DNA of 64,000 bases, from positions 24,747 to 88,746 of the forward strand of contig CAZAOZ010000005.1 in NCBI GenBank assembly GCA_964486865.1, in the 5' to 3' direction. This document shows positions 33,572 through 42,240 of the stretch, in pieces. The notes below the pieces were generated by a model, which worked only from the letters and a program-made list of their open reading frames with translations, did no database searches and had not been told where the DNA came from. The DNA is from Ga0077527 sp964486865. Lineage in GTDB: Bacteria; Pseudomonadota; Gammaproteobacteria; Burkholderiales; SG8-41. Numbering within the stretch: position 1 is the first letter of the stretch; every line of letters starts with the position of its first letter. Made by a program: the position numbers and the translations under genes.

Positions 33572-34567
33572 ATGAATAACGCACTGCCCGCCACAATGAG
33601 AGCCGTTGAAATTTCCGCACCCGGCGGCCCCGAAGTCCTGAAACCGGTGGAGCGCCCGCTGCCCGCGACCAAAGACCATGAAGTACTGATCAGGGTTGCA
33701 GCGGCCGGCATCAACGGCCCCGATATCATGCAGCGCAAGGGTTTGTACCCGGCGCCGGCCGGCGCCTCGGATCTGCCCGGCCTGGAAGTCTCCGGGGAAA
33801 TCGTCGCCATGGGAGCAAAAGTGCAGCGCTGGGCCGTTGGCGACAAGGTCGTTGCACTGACCAATGGCGGCGGTTATGCGGAATATGTCGCCGCCGATGC
33901 GACGCATTGTCTGCCGGTGCCGCAGGGCATCAGCATGCTGGATGCCGCCGGCCTGCCCGAAACCTTTTTCACCGTCTGGAGCAATGTGTTCATCGGCGCC
34001 GGCCTGAAAGCCGGAGAAACCTTTCTGGTGCATGGCGGCGCCGGCGGCATCGGCACCACCTGCATCCAGCTGGGCAAGGCGTTTGGCGCAAAAGTCATCG
34101 CCACCGACAGCCCGGCCGCGCGCTGCGCCGTTTGCAGCGATCTCGGCGCGGATCGCGTCATCGATTACCGGACGGAAGATTTCGTCGAGGCAGTACGTGC
34201 TGAGGGCGGCGCCAACGTGATCCTCGACATTGTCGGCGGACCGAACATCGAGAAGAATTTCAAGGCGGCCAGCCACGACGCCCGCATCATCCAGCTGGCC
34301 TTCGGCGCCGGATCGAAGGTCGAGATCAATCTGATGCCGGTGATGCTCAAGCGGCTGACCTACACCGGGTCAACGCTGCGCACCCGACCTGATGCCTTCA
34401 AGGCGCGCATTGCGCGCGAACTGGAGGCACAGGTGTGGCCGCACATCGCCAGCGGAAAAATCCGGCCGGTCACCCACGGCGCGCTGCCCTTGGCGGAAGC
34501 CGCGCAAGCGCATGCGCTGATGGAATCCAGCCGGCATGTCGGGAAAATACTGCTGAAGGTTGCCTGA
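33572..34567 (+). CDS. NAD(P)H:quinone oxidoreductase (PIG3-like MDR)
   Basis: 331 residues of the medium-chain dehydrogenase superfamily without structural zinc Cys cluster. Motifs are VLIRVAAAGINGPDIMQRKG, LPGLEVSGEIVAMG, the nucleotide site FLVHGGAGGIGTTCIQLGKA and YTGSTLRTRPDAFKA. The RKGLYP and TLRTR features are typical of the PIG3/quinone oxidoreductase branch. It probably reduces quinones or enones with NADPH in the cytosol. The start has an AGGAAA site. It is convergent with the HD-domain gene. Confidence 0.9.
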   Translation: MNNALPATMRAVEISAPGGPEVLKPVERPLPATKDHEVLIRVAAAGINGPDIMQRKGLYPAPAGASDLPGLEVSGEIVAMGAKVQRWAVGDKVVALTNGGGYAEYVAADATHCLPVPQGISMLDAAGLPETFFTVWSNVFIGAGLKAGETFLVHGGAGGIGTTCIQLGKAFGAKVIATDSPAARCAVCSDLGADRVIDYRTEDFVEAVRAEGGANVILDIVGGPNIEKNFKAASHDARIIQLAFGAGSKVEINLMPVMLKRLTYTGSTLRTRPDAFKARIARELEAQVWPHIASGKIRPVTHGALPLAEAAQAHALMESSRHVGKILLKVA

Positions 34568-34617
34568 CGGCGGACAAATATCGCGAGCGTCAGTCCGCTG
34601 AGTCGCCAGCAGACCGG

Positions 34618-35553
34618 TTAAACCGCCTCGCCCGGCTTGTAATCCGGCAGATGGCGGCGCAACAGCGAGATGTCGCCGGAATCGGCAATCGCGCTGGCGT
34701 AGTCGATGTTCTTGCGCGTCTCGTTGTAATACAGGTTATCGCCCTTGAAGTGCTTATCGACATAGCGATAGACCCCGCCGAGATCTTCTTCAAGCCGCTT
34801 GTGCGCGCCTTTGAAAAATACCGGTGTCTTGAAAATCAGGTCGGCGGGCGAGGCAAACATGATTTTCTCGCCCCCCTGCTCATCGGTCTGGCGGGCGATG
34901 CCACCCAGCACGAATTCAGGGTACAGACGGTCGCGGCATTTCTCGAGATAACAGCGATCCGCCATCTGCGCCAGGATATCCGCACTGCCCAGCAGGTTTC
35001 CGACCATGCGGTATTGCGGTTCAATCTGGATCTGGCTGACGGGAATCTCATAACCCGTGAAATGGACGACTCTGGCCGCCGCGTCCGCCAGATCCGCCAG
35101 TCCTACTGAAGGCAGATACCAGGCCATGAAATCCGCGCCGCGACTGACATGCGTCCGGGTATATTCGGCGCCGTGCTTTTTTTCGGTATCGTCGAGCCGG
35201 CGCAGGTAGCCGATGTCATGAAGCAGCGCGCTGACTATTCCGAGCCGGAACAGGTGCTCATTCATGACTGCCGGCCCCACCACCCGCACGCAGCCATCCA
35301 TCAGACGTGACATGGCCAGCGTTACTTCAAGGATATGCTGGATGTCGTGATAGCCGGTTTCGCAGGCATGGTAGCCGGGGAATTCGCCGCGGTACAGGCG
35401 TCCGATGTCCGCAAAAACACGCAGCATGTCTGCAGGAAATTCGCGCTGGTACAGGTCTCCGAATATCTGCGCGACCTGAAAGGAAACGGACCCCGCATTG
35501 GTGGTATCCACCAGGTTGGTCACGTCATATCTGGAGCTGCGATAGTCCAACAT
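34618..35553 (-). CDS. HD-domain phosphohydrolase
   Basis: 311 residues with an HD superfamily core: the first His in GYHDIQHILEVTLAMSRLMD, then LGIVSALLHDIGYLRRLDD with the HD pair, and FTGYEIP further on. The metal ligands are in the order of 3',5'-cyclic-nucleotide phosphodiesterase and HD hydrolases. About 110 C-terminal residues (from YLEKCRDRLYPEF) are helical and unassigned. The ATG at 35553 follows GGGGG; the in-frame upstream codon at 35643 overlaps promoter DNA. It is divergent from the coiled-coil AsmA-like gene, sharing a 195-base intergenic region, which suggests linked control. Confidence 0.8.
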   Translation of the reverse strand: MLDYRSSRYDVTNLVDTTNAGSVSFQVAQIFGDLYQREFPADMLRVFADIGRLYRGEFPGYHACETGYHDIQHILEVTLAMSRLMDGCVRVVGPAVMNEHLFRLGIVSALLHDIGYLRRLDDTEKKHGAEYTRTHVSRGADFMAWYLPSVGLADLADAAARVVHFTGYEIPVSQIQIEPQYRMVGNLLGSADILAQMADRCYLEKCRDRLYPEFVLGGIARQTDEQGGEKIMFASPADLIFKTPVFFKGAHKRLEEDLGGVYRYVDKHFKGDNLYYNETRKNIDYASAIADSGDISLLRRHLPDYKPGEAV

Positions 35554-35599
35554 TACCGAACCCCCTTCAATTTGAGCTTTTTGGGCTTTTCCCGGCCTT

Positions 35600-35627
35600 T
35601 TGCTCAGCGCGGTATAGTAACTATAAT
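35600..35627 (+). promoter_or_regulatory. sigma-70-like promoter with overlapping palindrome
   Basis: TTGCTC (35600-35605) and TATAAT (35622-35627) are separated by 16 bases, giving a good promoter for the gene at 35749 with a leader of about 115 bases. A perfect palindrome, TATAGTAACTATA (35613-35625), lies in the spacer and overlaps the -10 box, so a repressor could bind there. Confidence 0.55.
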
Positions 35628-35748
35628 GTTTCGGCTGTTGCAATGCCGTTGCGGATTAATTTCCGTGCAGCATTCGGTCCCGAAAAACCGTGACGCCCTC
35701 AGGGCTTTGCGGCCGAAAAACTGTCAAATAAATCACGGTGTTATCGCC

Positions 35749-38700
35749 ATGCATCCGCAAACCGTTTACGCCAAGACCACCAAAGGCGTTCTTGATTTCA
35801 AGAACAAGACCGCAAAGGTGGACCGCAATTCCGGAAACATTTTCATGGCGGTCGATGGCAAGTCCACGGTGGCCGAGTTGGTGGCAAAAATAAAACTCGA
35901 GGCCAAGGATGTCGAAGGCATTCTCGAAGAGCTGACCAAGTCCGGCTACGTCAAGGTGTTCTCGGCGCCGGCGGAACGCCCTGCCGCCAAACCTGCCGCA
36001 CCGGCACCGGTGGCTGACGAGGAAATGGATCTCGACTTCACGTCCGCCGATGCCGTCGCGAAAATCAATGCCGAGGCGGAAGAACGCAAGCAGAAAGAAG
36101 CGCAGGCCAAGGCCCGCGCGCAGGCCGCCGCCAAGGCCGCCATGGAAGCCAAGGCACGCCAGCAGGCCGAGGCGCAGGCGCGGGCAGCGGCGGATGCGCG
36201 CGCCAAAGCCGAATCAGAGGCCAAGGTCAAAGCCGACGCACTGGCCAAAGCCGCGGCCGCAGCCAAAGCCAGAGCTGAATCCGAGGCAGGTTCCGCAGTA
36301 AACGCGCAAGCCAAAGCCGCTGCGGAAGCACGGCTGAAGGCGGCGCAGGAAGCCAATACCAAAGCTGAAGCCGAAGCAAAAATGCGGGCTCAGGCCGAGA
36401 TGCGCGCCAAAGCGGAAGCACAGGCCAAGGCCAGCGCGGAAGCCAAGGCCAAGGCCGAGGCTGAGGCCCAGGCCAAGGCGGAAATTGAAGCCAATGCGCA
36501 CGCCGCGGCCGAAACCAGGGCACGCGTTGCTCTTGAAGCACAGATGAAAGCCATGGCCGAAGCACTGGCCCGCGCCCAGGAATCCGCCAAGCGGGAAGCC
36601 GAAGCACGCACCCGGATGGAGGCAGAAATCAAGACCCGCCTTGAAGCGGAGCGCAAGGCCCTTGAGGAAGCACAGGCCCGCGCCAAGGCAGCCGAAGACG
36701 CCATTACCCAGGCGCGCCAGATGGCCGAAGAAGCCGCACGCGCGAAAGCGCAGGCTCAGAATGCGCCCGGCCAGGCTTCCGACCCCGATTCAGTCGCCCG
36801 CGCCGAAACCGCGATGAAAGCGCTGGAGGAAGCCAAAGCCAGGGCCCGCGCCGAAGCCGAAGCCCGCGTTGCCGCAGAGGCCAGGGCAAAAGCCGAAGCC
36901 GAAGCCCGCGCTCGCGAAGAAGAAAAACGCAGAGCCATCGAGGAAGCAGAGCGCAAAGCCCGCGCTGAAGCGGATGCCAAGGCCAATGCCGAACTGATCG
37001 CACTGCGCGAACAGGCACGGCAGGCGTCGGCCGAGGCGGAAAGCAGGGCTGCGACGGAAAAACGCGTCCGCGAGGAAATGGAAGGTCAGATCGCCGTGGA
37101 ACGCCGCGCGCGCGAGGAAGCCGAAGCCAAGGTTTCCGCGGAGCGTGAACTGCGTGAAGAAGCCATCCGCAAGGCGCAGGCAGAAGCCGAAATCAAAGCA
37201 CGCGCCGAAGTCGAATCCGTCATGGAAACGGAACGCAAGAAGCGTGAGGAAGCCGAGAAAAAATCACAGGCTGAAATCGCGGCGCGCATCATCGCGGAGC
37301 GCAAGGCGCGCGACGAAGCCGAGCAACAGCTCGCCATCGCCCAGAAAGCCCGCGAGGACGCCGAACGCCTTGCACGCGAGGCGTCCGCAGGCAGCGAGAG
37401 CGCACAGAGCAAGCAGGCCCGTGAGGAAGCGGAATACCGCGCCAAGATGGCCGAAGCCGCGGTTGCCAAAGCCAATGCGCAAGTCGAAGCCGAGCGTCAG
37501 GCGCGCGCGCAGGCCGAGATGCGCGCCAAGACCGAAGCCGTGGCGCGCGTGGTGCAGGAACAGACGCTGCGTGAAAGTGCGGAGAAAAACGTCAAAGCGC
37601 GCGTCGAAGAGGAACTGCGCGCCCGCGCCCGCGCCGAAGTCGAGGCGGATGCCCGTTACCGTACCGAAGCCCAGGAGCGCGCCAAAGCAGCAGCAGCCGA
37701 CCGCAAGCTGCACACGGAAGCGGATGCGCGCGATGCAGCGTCAACCTTCCGCGCCGAGAAAAAACCGCGCAACAAATCAGTCATCGCGGTGGCCGGCCTC
37801 GCCGTGCTGCTGATCGGCGGTCTGATGACACTGCAACTGATGCCGCTGGCAGGATATGTGCCGGCAGTACAGGCATTAGTGGCGGAGCGGCTGAAGCAGC
37901 CGGTGCATATCTCCAACATGCGCTACACGGTATATCCGGAACAGGTGCTGCGCATCGAAAAAATTGCCATCGGCAACGGACAGCTGATCAAGGCCGACAC
38001 GGTATCCATCCCGATGATGCCGTGGAGCCTGCTGCTGGGCGAACGCAACTTCGACACCATGACGGCCAATGCCGTCACCATTGAAGCCGCGGGCCTGGAT
38101 CTGCTGCCGGCGCTGGCAAAGGGCTCCGGCAGCGCCGCGCTGCAGATACGCCAGTTGCGCATGACCGGCGTGAAACTGAGCGGCGTGCCGTTCGAGGTGC
38201 CGATGTTTGAAGCCAATATATCGTTCGGCCGCGATGGCGCCACGCAAAAAGCACGGCTCAGCGACGGCAAGATGACGGTGGATATCACCCCCAAGGACGC
38301 CGGCGCGGCCGTCACCGTGGAAGCACGCGAGTGGCAACCGCCGGTCGGTCCTGCACTCAAATTCAGCGACCTGACGGTTACCGCCACCGTGGACCGGCAG
38401 CAGGCCACCGTCACTGCGCTGGAGGGCCGTTTGGGCAACGGCCGCGTCAAGGGCGCGCTGAAGGCCAACTGGAGCAGCGGCATCAGCGTGGAAGGCGAAT
38501 TCAATCTTGAAAACGGACGCTTGCAGGATCTGATGCCCGCCTACACCAGCGTTTTCTCCGCCACGGGCGCGCTCACCGCCAACGGCAGCTACGCGCTGCG
38601 CGGCACCACACTGAAGGATCTGTTTGACACTGCGCGCGCCGAAGCCACTTTCCTGGTCAACATCGGCGAGCTGAACAATGTCGATATGGTACGCGCCATC

Positions 38701-38967
38701 CAGTCGCCTACCGCCAGCGGCACCCGCGGTGGCAAAACCAGATTCGACACGCTGAGCGGCGCCGTCAGCTACGGAGACGGACGCTACGTTTACAGGCAAC
38801 TGCAGTTGTCCTCCGGCCCGCTCAACGCCAACGGCAACCTTGCCATCGGCAGCGACAGTGCGCTGTCCGGGCGCATCAGCGCCGAACTCGGATCGAAAGG
38901 ACTGGTGGTGGCGCGGGGCAATCTGAACATCACCGGCGCGGTGCGCGACCCGCTGCTGCGGCCGTAA
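35749..38967 (+). CDS. AsmA-like inner-membrane protein with giant cytoplasmic coiled coil and N-terminal winged-helix-like module
   Basis: 1072 residues. Residues 1-65 form a compact module (KTTKGVLDFKNKTAKVDRNS, then STVAELVAKIKL and LEELTKSGYVKVF) resembling the N-terminus of the response regulator at 43354. About residues 100-665 are an Ala/Glu/Lys/Arg-rich coiled coil of degenerate AEAEAKARAEA repeats, TolA-like. A single membrane helix follows (SVIAVAGLAVLLIGGLMTLQ, about 676-698). The remainder (700-1072) resembles the AsmA/YhjG C-terminal region, a periplasmic lipid-transfer or assembly fold (MTANAVTIEAAGLDLLPAL, LNITGAVRDPLLRP). The start at 35749 gives the module intact. A promoter lies at 35600 and a terminator at 38991. 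Confidence 0.8.
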   Translation: MHPQTVYAKTTKGVLDFKNKTAKVDRNSGNIFMAVDGKSTVAELVAKIKLEAKDVEGILEELTKSGYVKVFSAPAERPAAKPAAPAPVADEEMDLDFTSADAVAKINAEAEERKQKEAQAKARAQAAAKAAMEAKARQQAEAQARAAADARAKAESEAKVKADALAKAAAAAKARAESEAGSAVNAQAKAAAEARLKAAQEANTKAEAEAKMRAQAEMRAKAEAQAKASAEAKAKAEAEAQAKAEIEANAHAAAETRARVALEAQMKAMAEALARAQESAKREAEARTRMEAEIKTRLEAERKALEEAQARAKAAEDAITQARQMAEEAARAKAQAQNAPGQASDPDSVARAETAMKALEEAKARARAEAEARVAAEARAKAEAEARAREEEKRRAIEEAERKARAEADAKANAELIALREQARQASAEAESRAATEKRVREEMEGQIAVERRAREEAEAKVSAERELREEAIRKAQAEAEIKARAEVESVMETERKKREEAEKKSQAEIAARIIAERKARDEAEQQLAIAQKAREDAERLAREASAGSESAQSKQAREEAEYRAKMAEAAVAKANAQVEAERQARAQAEMRAKTEAVARVVQEQTLRESAEKNVKARVEEELRARARAEVEADARYRTEAQERAKAAAADRKLHTEADARDAASTFRAEKKPRNKSVIAVAGLAVLLIGGLMTLQLMPLAGYVPAVQALVAERLKQPVHISNMRYTVYPEQVLRIEKIAIGNGQLIKADTVSIPMMPWSLLLGERNFDTMTANAVTIEAAGLDLLPALAKGSGSAALQIRQLRMTGVKLSGVPFEVPMFEANISFGRDGATQKARLSDGKMTVDITPKDAGAAVTVEAREWQPPVGPALKFSDLTVTATVDRQQATVTALEGRLGNGRVKGALKANWSSGISVEGEFNLENGRLQDLMPAYTSVFSATGALTANGSYALRGTTLKDLFDTARAEATFLVNIGELNNVDMVRAIQSPTASGTRGGKTRFDTLSGAVSYGDGRYVYRQLQLSSGPLNANGNLAIGSDSALSGRISAELGSKGLVVARGNLNITGAVRDPLLRP

Positions 38968-38990
38968 CAAAACCGCAACCATCTGCACAT

Positions 38991-39021
38991 AAAAAAGCCC
39001 GCGCCGAAGCGCGGGCTTTTT
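38991..39021. terminator. bidirectional Rho-independent terminator
   Basis: A 9-bp stem (AGCCCGCGC at 38996-39004 with 39009-39017) and a 4-base loop are flanked by A6 on the left and T5 on the right. It can end transcripts both from the AsmA-like gene (plus strand) and from htpX (minus strand). Confidence 0.85.
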
Positions 39022-39039
39022 GACGTACGGAACCGCTGT

Positions 39040-39915
39040 TTACGGCGCCGCGCGCAATGCCGCAATCCGCTCATCCAGCGGCGGATGCGTCATGAACAAA
39101 CTCATCAATCCGCCGCCGCCGGAAATCCCGAACGCCGACATCTGCGCCGGCAGTGCAGTCTGCTCGTGGTTCATCTTCAGGCGCTCCAGCGCGGCGATCA
39201 TTTTCTGGCGGCCGGCCAGTGATGCGCCTCCGGCATCGGCGCGGTATTCGCGCTGGCGGCTGACCCAGGCCACCACCATGCTTGCCAGCACGCCGAGCAC
39301 CATTTGCGCAACAAAAGTCGCGACAAAAAATCCTATACCCTGCCCTCGTTCGTTTCTCAGCAGCACGCGGTCCACGAAGAACCCGATCACGCGCGAGAAG
39401 AAAATCACGAACGTGTTCACCACGCCCTGGACCAGCGTCAGGGTCACCATGTCGCCGTTGGCGACGTGGCTGATTTCATGACCCAGCACCGCCTCCGCCT
39501 CGTCCTGCGACATATTGTTGAGCAAGCCGGTGCTGACGGCGACCAGCGCAGCGTTGCGGTTCCAGCCGGTGGCAAACGCATTGACATCGGGCGCGTCGTA
39601 AATGGCGACTTCCGGCATGCCGATGCCGGCGCGATCGGCCTGGCGCTTGACGGTATCCACCAGCCAGCGCTCGGTGGTATTCGCCGGCACTTCGATCACC
39701 TGTGCACCGGTCGCCCTTTTGGCCATCCACTTCGAGATCAGCAGCGAAATGAATGCGCCGCCAAAACCGAAAATCGCGGCAAACACCAGCAGTCCCTGCA
39801 GGTTCAGGCCGGTTTCATTTTCGAGCGCACTGTCGATGCCCAGCAACTGCATGGTCACGCTCAGCACCGCGAGTATCGCGAAGTTGGTGACGATCAGCAG
39901 GAAAACGCGTTTCAT
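39040..39915 (-). CDS. htpX: HtpX, membrane zinc metalloprotease
   Basis: 291 residues, normal HtpX length. Two N-terminal helices (MKRVFLLIVTNFAILAVLSV and LLVFAAIFGFGGAFISLLIS) precede the M48 protease domain with zinc motif AEAVLGHEISHVANGD. The glutamate ligand lies in REYRADAGGASL. HtpX degrades misfolded inner-membrane proteins, together with FtsH. The upstream region of 182 bases is shared with a divergent amidohydrolase gene and includes an AT-rich leader motif. Confidence 0.95.
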   Translation of the reverse strand: MKRVFLLIVTNFAILAVLSVTMQLLGIDSALENETGLNLQGLLVFAAIFGFGGAFISLLISKWMAKRATGAQVIEVPANTTERWLVDTVKRQADRAGIGMPEVAIYDAPDVNAFATGWNRNAALVAVSTGLLNNMSQDEAEAVLGHEISHVANGDMVTLTLVQGVVNTFVIFFSRVIGFFVDRVLLRNERGQGIGFFVATFVAQMVLGVLASMVVAWVSRQREYRADAGGASLAGRQKMIAALERLKMNHEQTALPAQMSAFGISGGGGLMSLFMTHPPLDERIAALRAAP

Positions 39916-40005
39916 GGATTTTCAAACCCCCGGTTGGTTGATGACGCAGCGTTAGATGCGGGCGGAACAGGCAAGTTCAAGTGCCGGTTTGCCCGCACAA
40001 AAATA

Positions 40006-40040
40006 TGTAACTTGTTGTTTTAATTGAATAAATATTTAAA
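40006..40040 (+). promoter_or_regulatory. AT-rich leader motif, copy 2
   Basis: Contains ATGTAACTTGTTGTTTTAAT followed by TGAATAAATATTTAAAC. It matches copy 1 (11685) and copy 3 (44956, reverse strand). It lies 58 bases upstream of the amidohydrolase start. Any function is inferred from repetition only. Confidence 0.35.
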
Positions 40041-40097
40041 CGCAGCGCCATGTTATCAAACGAGGCCTGATCGCGTCGGCGGCCCTATCATAGCGGC

Positions 40098-41354
40098 ATG
40101 CCGATCACGCGCACGATGCGGCGCAACCTCCTGCTGGCCGGCGCCGGAGCCACCGCTCTGGCCGGCGCCGCGGCATGGCGCTGGTGGCCGGAACAGGGCA
40201 TGGCCAATCCCTGCCTGTCCACGCTGCCGCGCGCACTGGCCGGACATGAACTGGTGACTGCCGCCTGGGACGGCATCGACGCCGCGCAGGTCTGGGATTG
40301 CCATGCCCATCTCGCCGGAATCGGCGATGCGGAGAACGGTGCCTGGATCAACCCGCGCATGCAAAGCGTGTTGCATCCGGTTGAATTTGCGCAACGCCTG
40401 TTCTACCTGAACGCCGGTTGCGCCCACGACGCGCCGGGGCGCGTCGATGCCAGCTACATTGAGCGCATGCACAATCTGCTCGACGGCCTGCGCCCCGGCT
40501 GCAAACTGATGCTGCTGGCCTTTGACCACGCCCGCGATCAGTCCGGCGCGGCGACACCGGAGCACTCGTCGTTCCACATACCCGACTCCTATGCCCAGCG
40601 CACCGCACAGGCGCACCCCGGCGTGTTCGAGTGGGTCGCCTCGATCCATCCCTGGCGCCGCGATGCGCTGGATGCGCTGGAGCATGCCCTCCGCCACGGC
40701 GCCCGCGCCGTGAAATGGCTGCCGGCGGCGATGAACATCGATCCGGCATCGGCGCGCTGCGACGCTTTTTACGCGGCGCTTGCCCGCACCGGTCTGCCGC
40801 TGATCACCCACGGCGGCATGGAACGCGCCGTGCATGTCGGCGACCGCCAGTCGCTCGGCAATCCGCTGCGGTTGCGCCGTGCGCTGGATCACGGCGTGCG
40901 CGTCGTTGTCGCGCATTGCGCCACCATGGGCGAGGATCAGGATATCGACCGTGGCGCCAACGGCCCCTACCTCGCCAGTTTCGAACTGTTTGCCCGGTTG
41001 ATGGACGATGCGCGCTACGAAAAACTGCTCCACGGCGATCTCTCGGCAGTCACGCAGATCAACCGCGCCGGACCTGCGCTGCAACGCATCCTTGAGCGCA
41101 CGGACTGGCATCACCGGCTGTTCAACGGCTCCGACTATCCCCTGCCCGGCATCATGCCGCTGTATTCGGTCGATCACATGATGGCGATGGGCTTCATCAC
41201 CGCGCCCGCGGCAAAAGTGCTGTCGGCCATCCGCCAGTACAATCCGCTGCTGTTCGATTTCGTGCTCAAACGCCACCTGGCTTACCAGGGACATCGATTC
41301 GGCAAGAGCGTATTCCACACCCGGCCCTTTTTCACGCGCGCTGTACAGACGTAA
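40098..41354 (+). CDS. amidohydrolase-superfamily metal-dependent hydrolase
   Basis: 418 residues. The N-terminus MPITRTMRRNLLLAGAGATA resembles a twin-arginine-type (RR) signal or a membrane anchor, followed by a TIM-barrel. Metal-binding motifs are VWDCHAHLAGIG (HxH), ITHGG, VVAHCATMGEDQD and the terminal NGSDYPLPGIMP Asp. It is likely a secreted or periplasmic hydrolase or decarboxylase of the amidohydrolase family 2 type; the substrate is unknown. The 3' end overlaps the convergent DUF3025-type gene by 23 bases. An alternative start is the Met at 40116. Confidence 0.8.
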   Translation: MPITRTMRRNLLLAGAGATALAGAAAWRWWPEQGMANPCLSTLPRALAGHELVTAAWDGIDAAQVWDCHAHLAGIGDAENGAWINPRMQSVLHPVEFAQRLFYLNAGCAHDAPGRVDASYIERMHNLLDGLRPGCKLMLLAFDHARDQSGAATPEHSSFHIPDSYAQRTAQAHPGVFEWVASIHPWRRDALDALEHALRHGARAVKWLPAAMNIDPASARCDAFYAALARTGLPLITHGGMERAVHVGDRQSLGNPLRLRRALDHGVRVVVAHCATMGEDQDIDRGANGPYLASFELFARLMDDARYEKLLHGDLSAVTQINRAGPALQRILERTDWHHRLFNGSDYPLPGIMPLYSVDHMMAMGFITAPAAKVLSAIRQYNPLLFDFVLKRHLAYQGHRFGKSVFHTRPFFTRAVQT

Positions 41355-42150
41355 CCCGCCGTCCCGGCCGGAAATAACTCCGGTCGTCGTAATAAGCCGC
41401 GTTTTCGTTATCCGCACACCAGCCCGGCACGCCCAGCACCGGCAGCGGCGCCAGCTGATCGGTGCGCAGCAACGCCTTCGGATCGGCGATTTGCGCGGCA
41501 AGGCGGATGTCGATTTGCGCCAGTTGTTCCGGCAGCGGCAGTTCCAGAAACCCGCGGTCGATTTCAAACAGCAGCCCGCGGCCGGTGATGCCCTTGTACG
41601 GCGCCAATGCTTTTTCGCACAGCGCGTGGCCGAACAGCATGAAGCGCATGTTGCGCACGACCGCGGCACGATGCGTCCAGAACAACGGCTGCCACCGGAA
41701 TTCGCGGATCATCTGCAGCAATGCCGCGTCCGCCGACACCACGATCACGCCGCTTTCATCAAACAGGGTCAGCGCATCGCGCACCGGGCCACGCCGGCCT
41801 TGCCGGTCATTCCCGAACACCGCACAGTGCCGTGCATTCAGCGCCGCTTTCGCCCGCGGAAACGTCAGCCACACCAGCACATTGAACAGGTCATGCCAGT
41901 TACGCTCGCGCAGCTCCAGCTCGCCCCGGTCGAACACCCGCATTTCATAGGCGCCGGCATCCGGGCCGGATCGTGCCGGCGGCGCCAGACGCAAGGCCCG
42001 GCCGGAGCCGGCGCACACCCCGGCGCGATCCACCGCGTCCTGCAATGCCGCTACAGACGGCCAATCCGCGCCGCACAGCCCCGCCGCTGCTGTGCGCAGC
42101 GGCGCCAGCATCGGTGAACGGCCGATGAACAGCGGATCCCAGACATCCAT
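41332..42150 (-). CDS. DUF3025-type protein
   Basis: 272 residues starting MDVWDPLFIGRSPMLAPLRT. The central block ELRERNWHDLFNVLVWLTFP followed by RAKAALNARH is what I recall as the DUF3025 signature. No catalytic motif, signal peptide or membrane helix is seen, and the function is unknown. The start at 42150 was chosen over an in-frame codon at 42228 that runs into the neighbouring leader. It is divergent from the LhgO-like oxidase with 90 bases between starts. Confidence 0.7.
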   Translation of the reverse strand: MDVWDPLFIGRSPMLAPLRTAAAGLCGADWPSVAALQDAVDRAGVCAGSGRALRLAPPARSGPDAGAYEMRVFDRGELELRERNWHDLFNVLVWLTFPRAKAALNARHCAVFGNDRQGRRGPVRDALTLFDESGVIVVSADAALLQMIREFRWQPLFWTHRAAVVRNMRFMLFGHALCEKALAPYKGITGRGLLFEIDRGFLELPLPEQLAQIDIRLAAQIADPKALLRTDQLAPLPVLGVPGWCADNENAAYYDDRSYFRPGRRVTSVQRA

Positions 42151-42240
42151 GCCGCCGAGTTTACGATGCGCCGCGGATTTCAAGTACACTTCGCGGCTTT
42201 GCCGCTGCGCGGTTCTCCGCAAGGTCACTGCAAATTACCC

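Noticed and set aside
35946..37475. Several antisense frames and apparent DNA repeats in the coiled-coil region
   Set aside because: They follow from the repetitive Ala/Glu/Arg codons of the coiled coil; there is no exact tandem repeat unit and no independent gene.
40024..40257. 77-residue frame overlapping the amidohydrolase start
   Set aside because: It starts in the AT-rich leader and then runs in the wrong frame of the amidohydrolase with no protein-like features.
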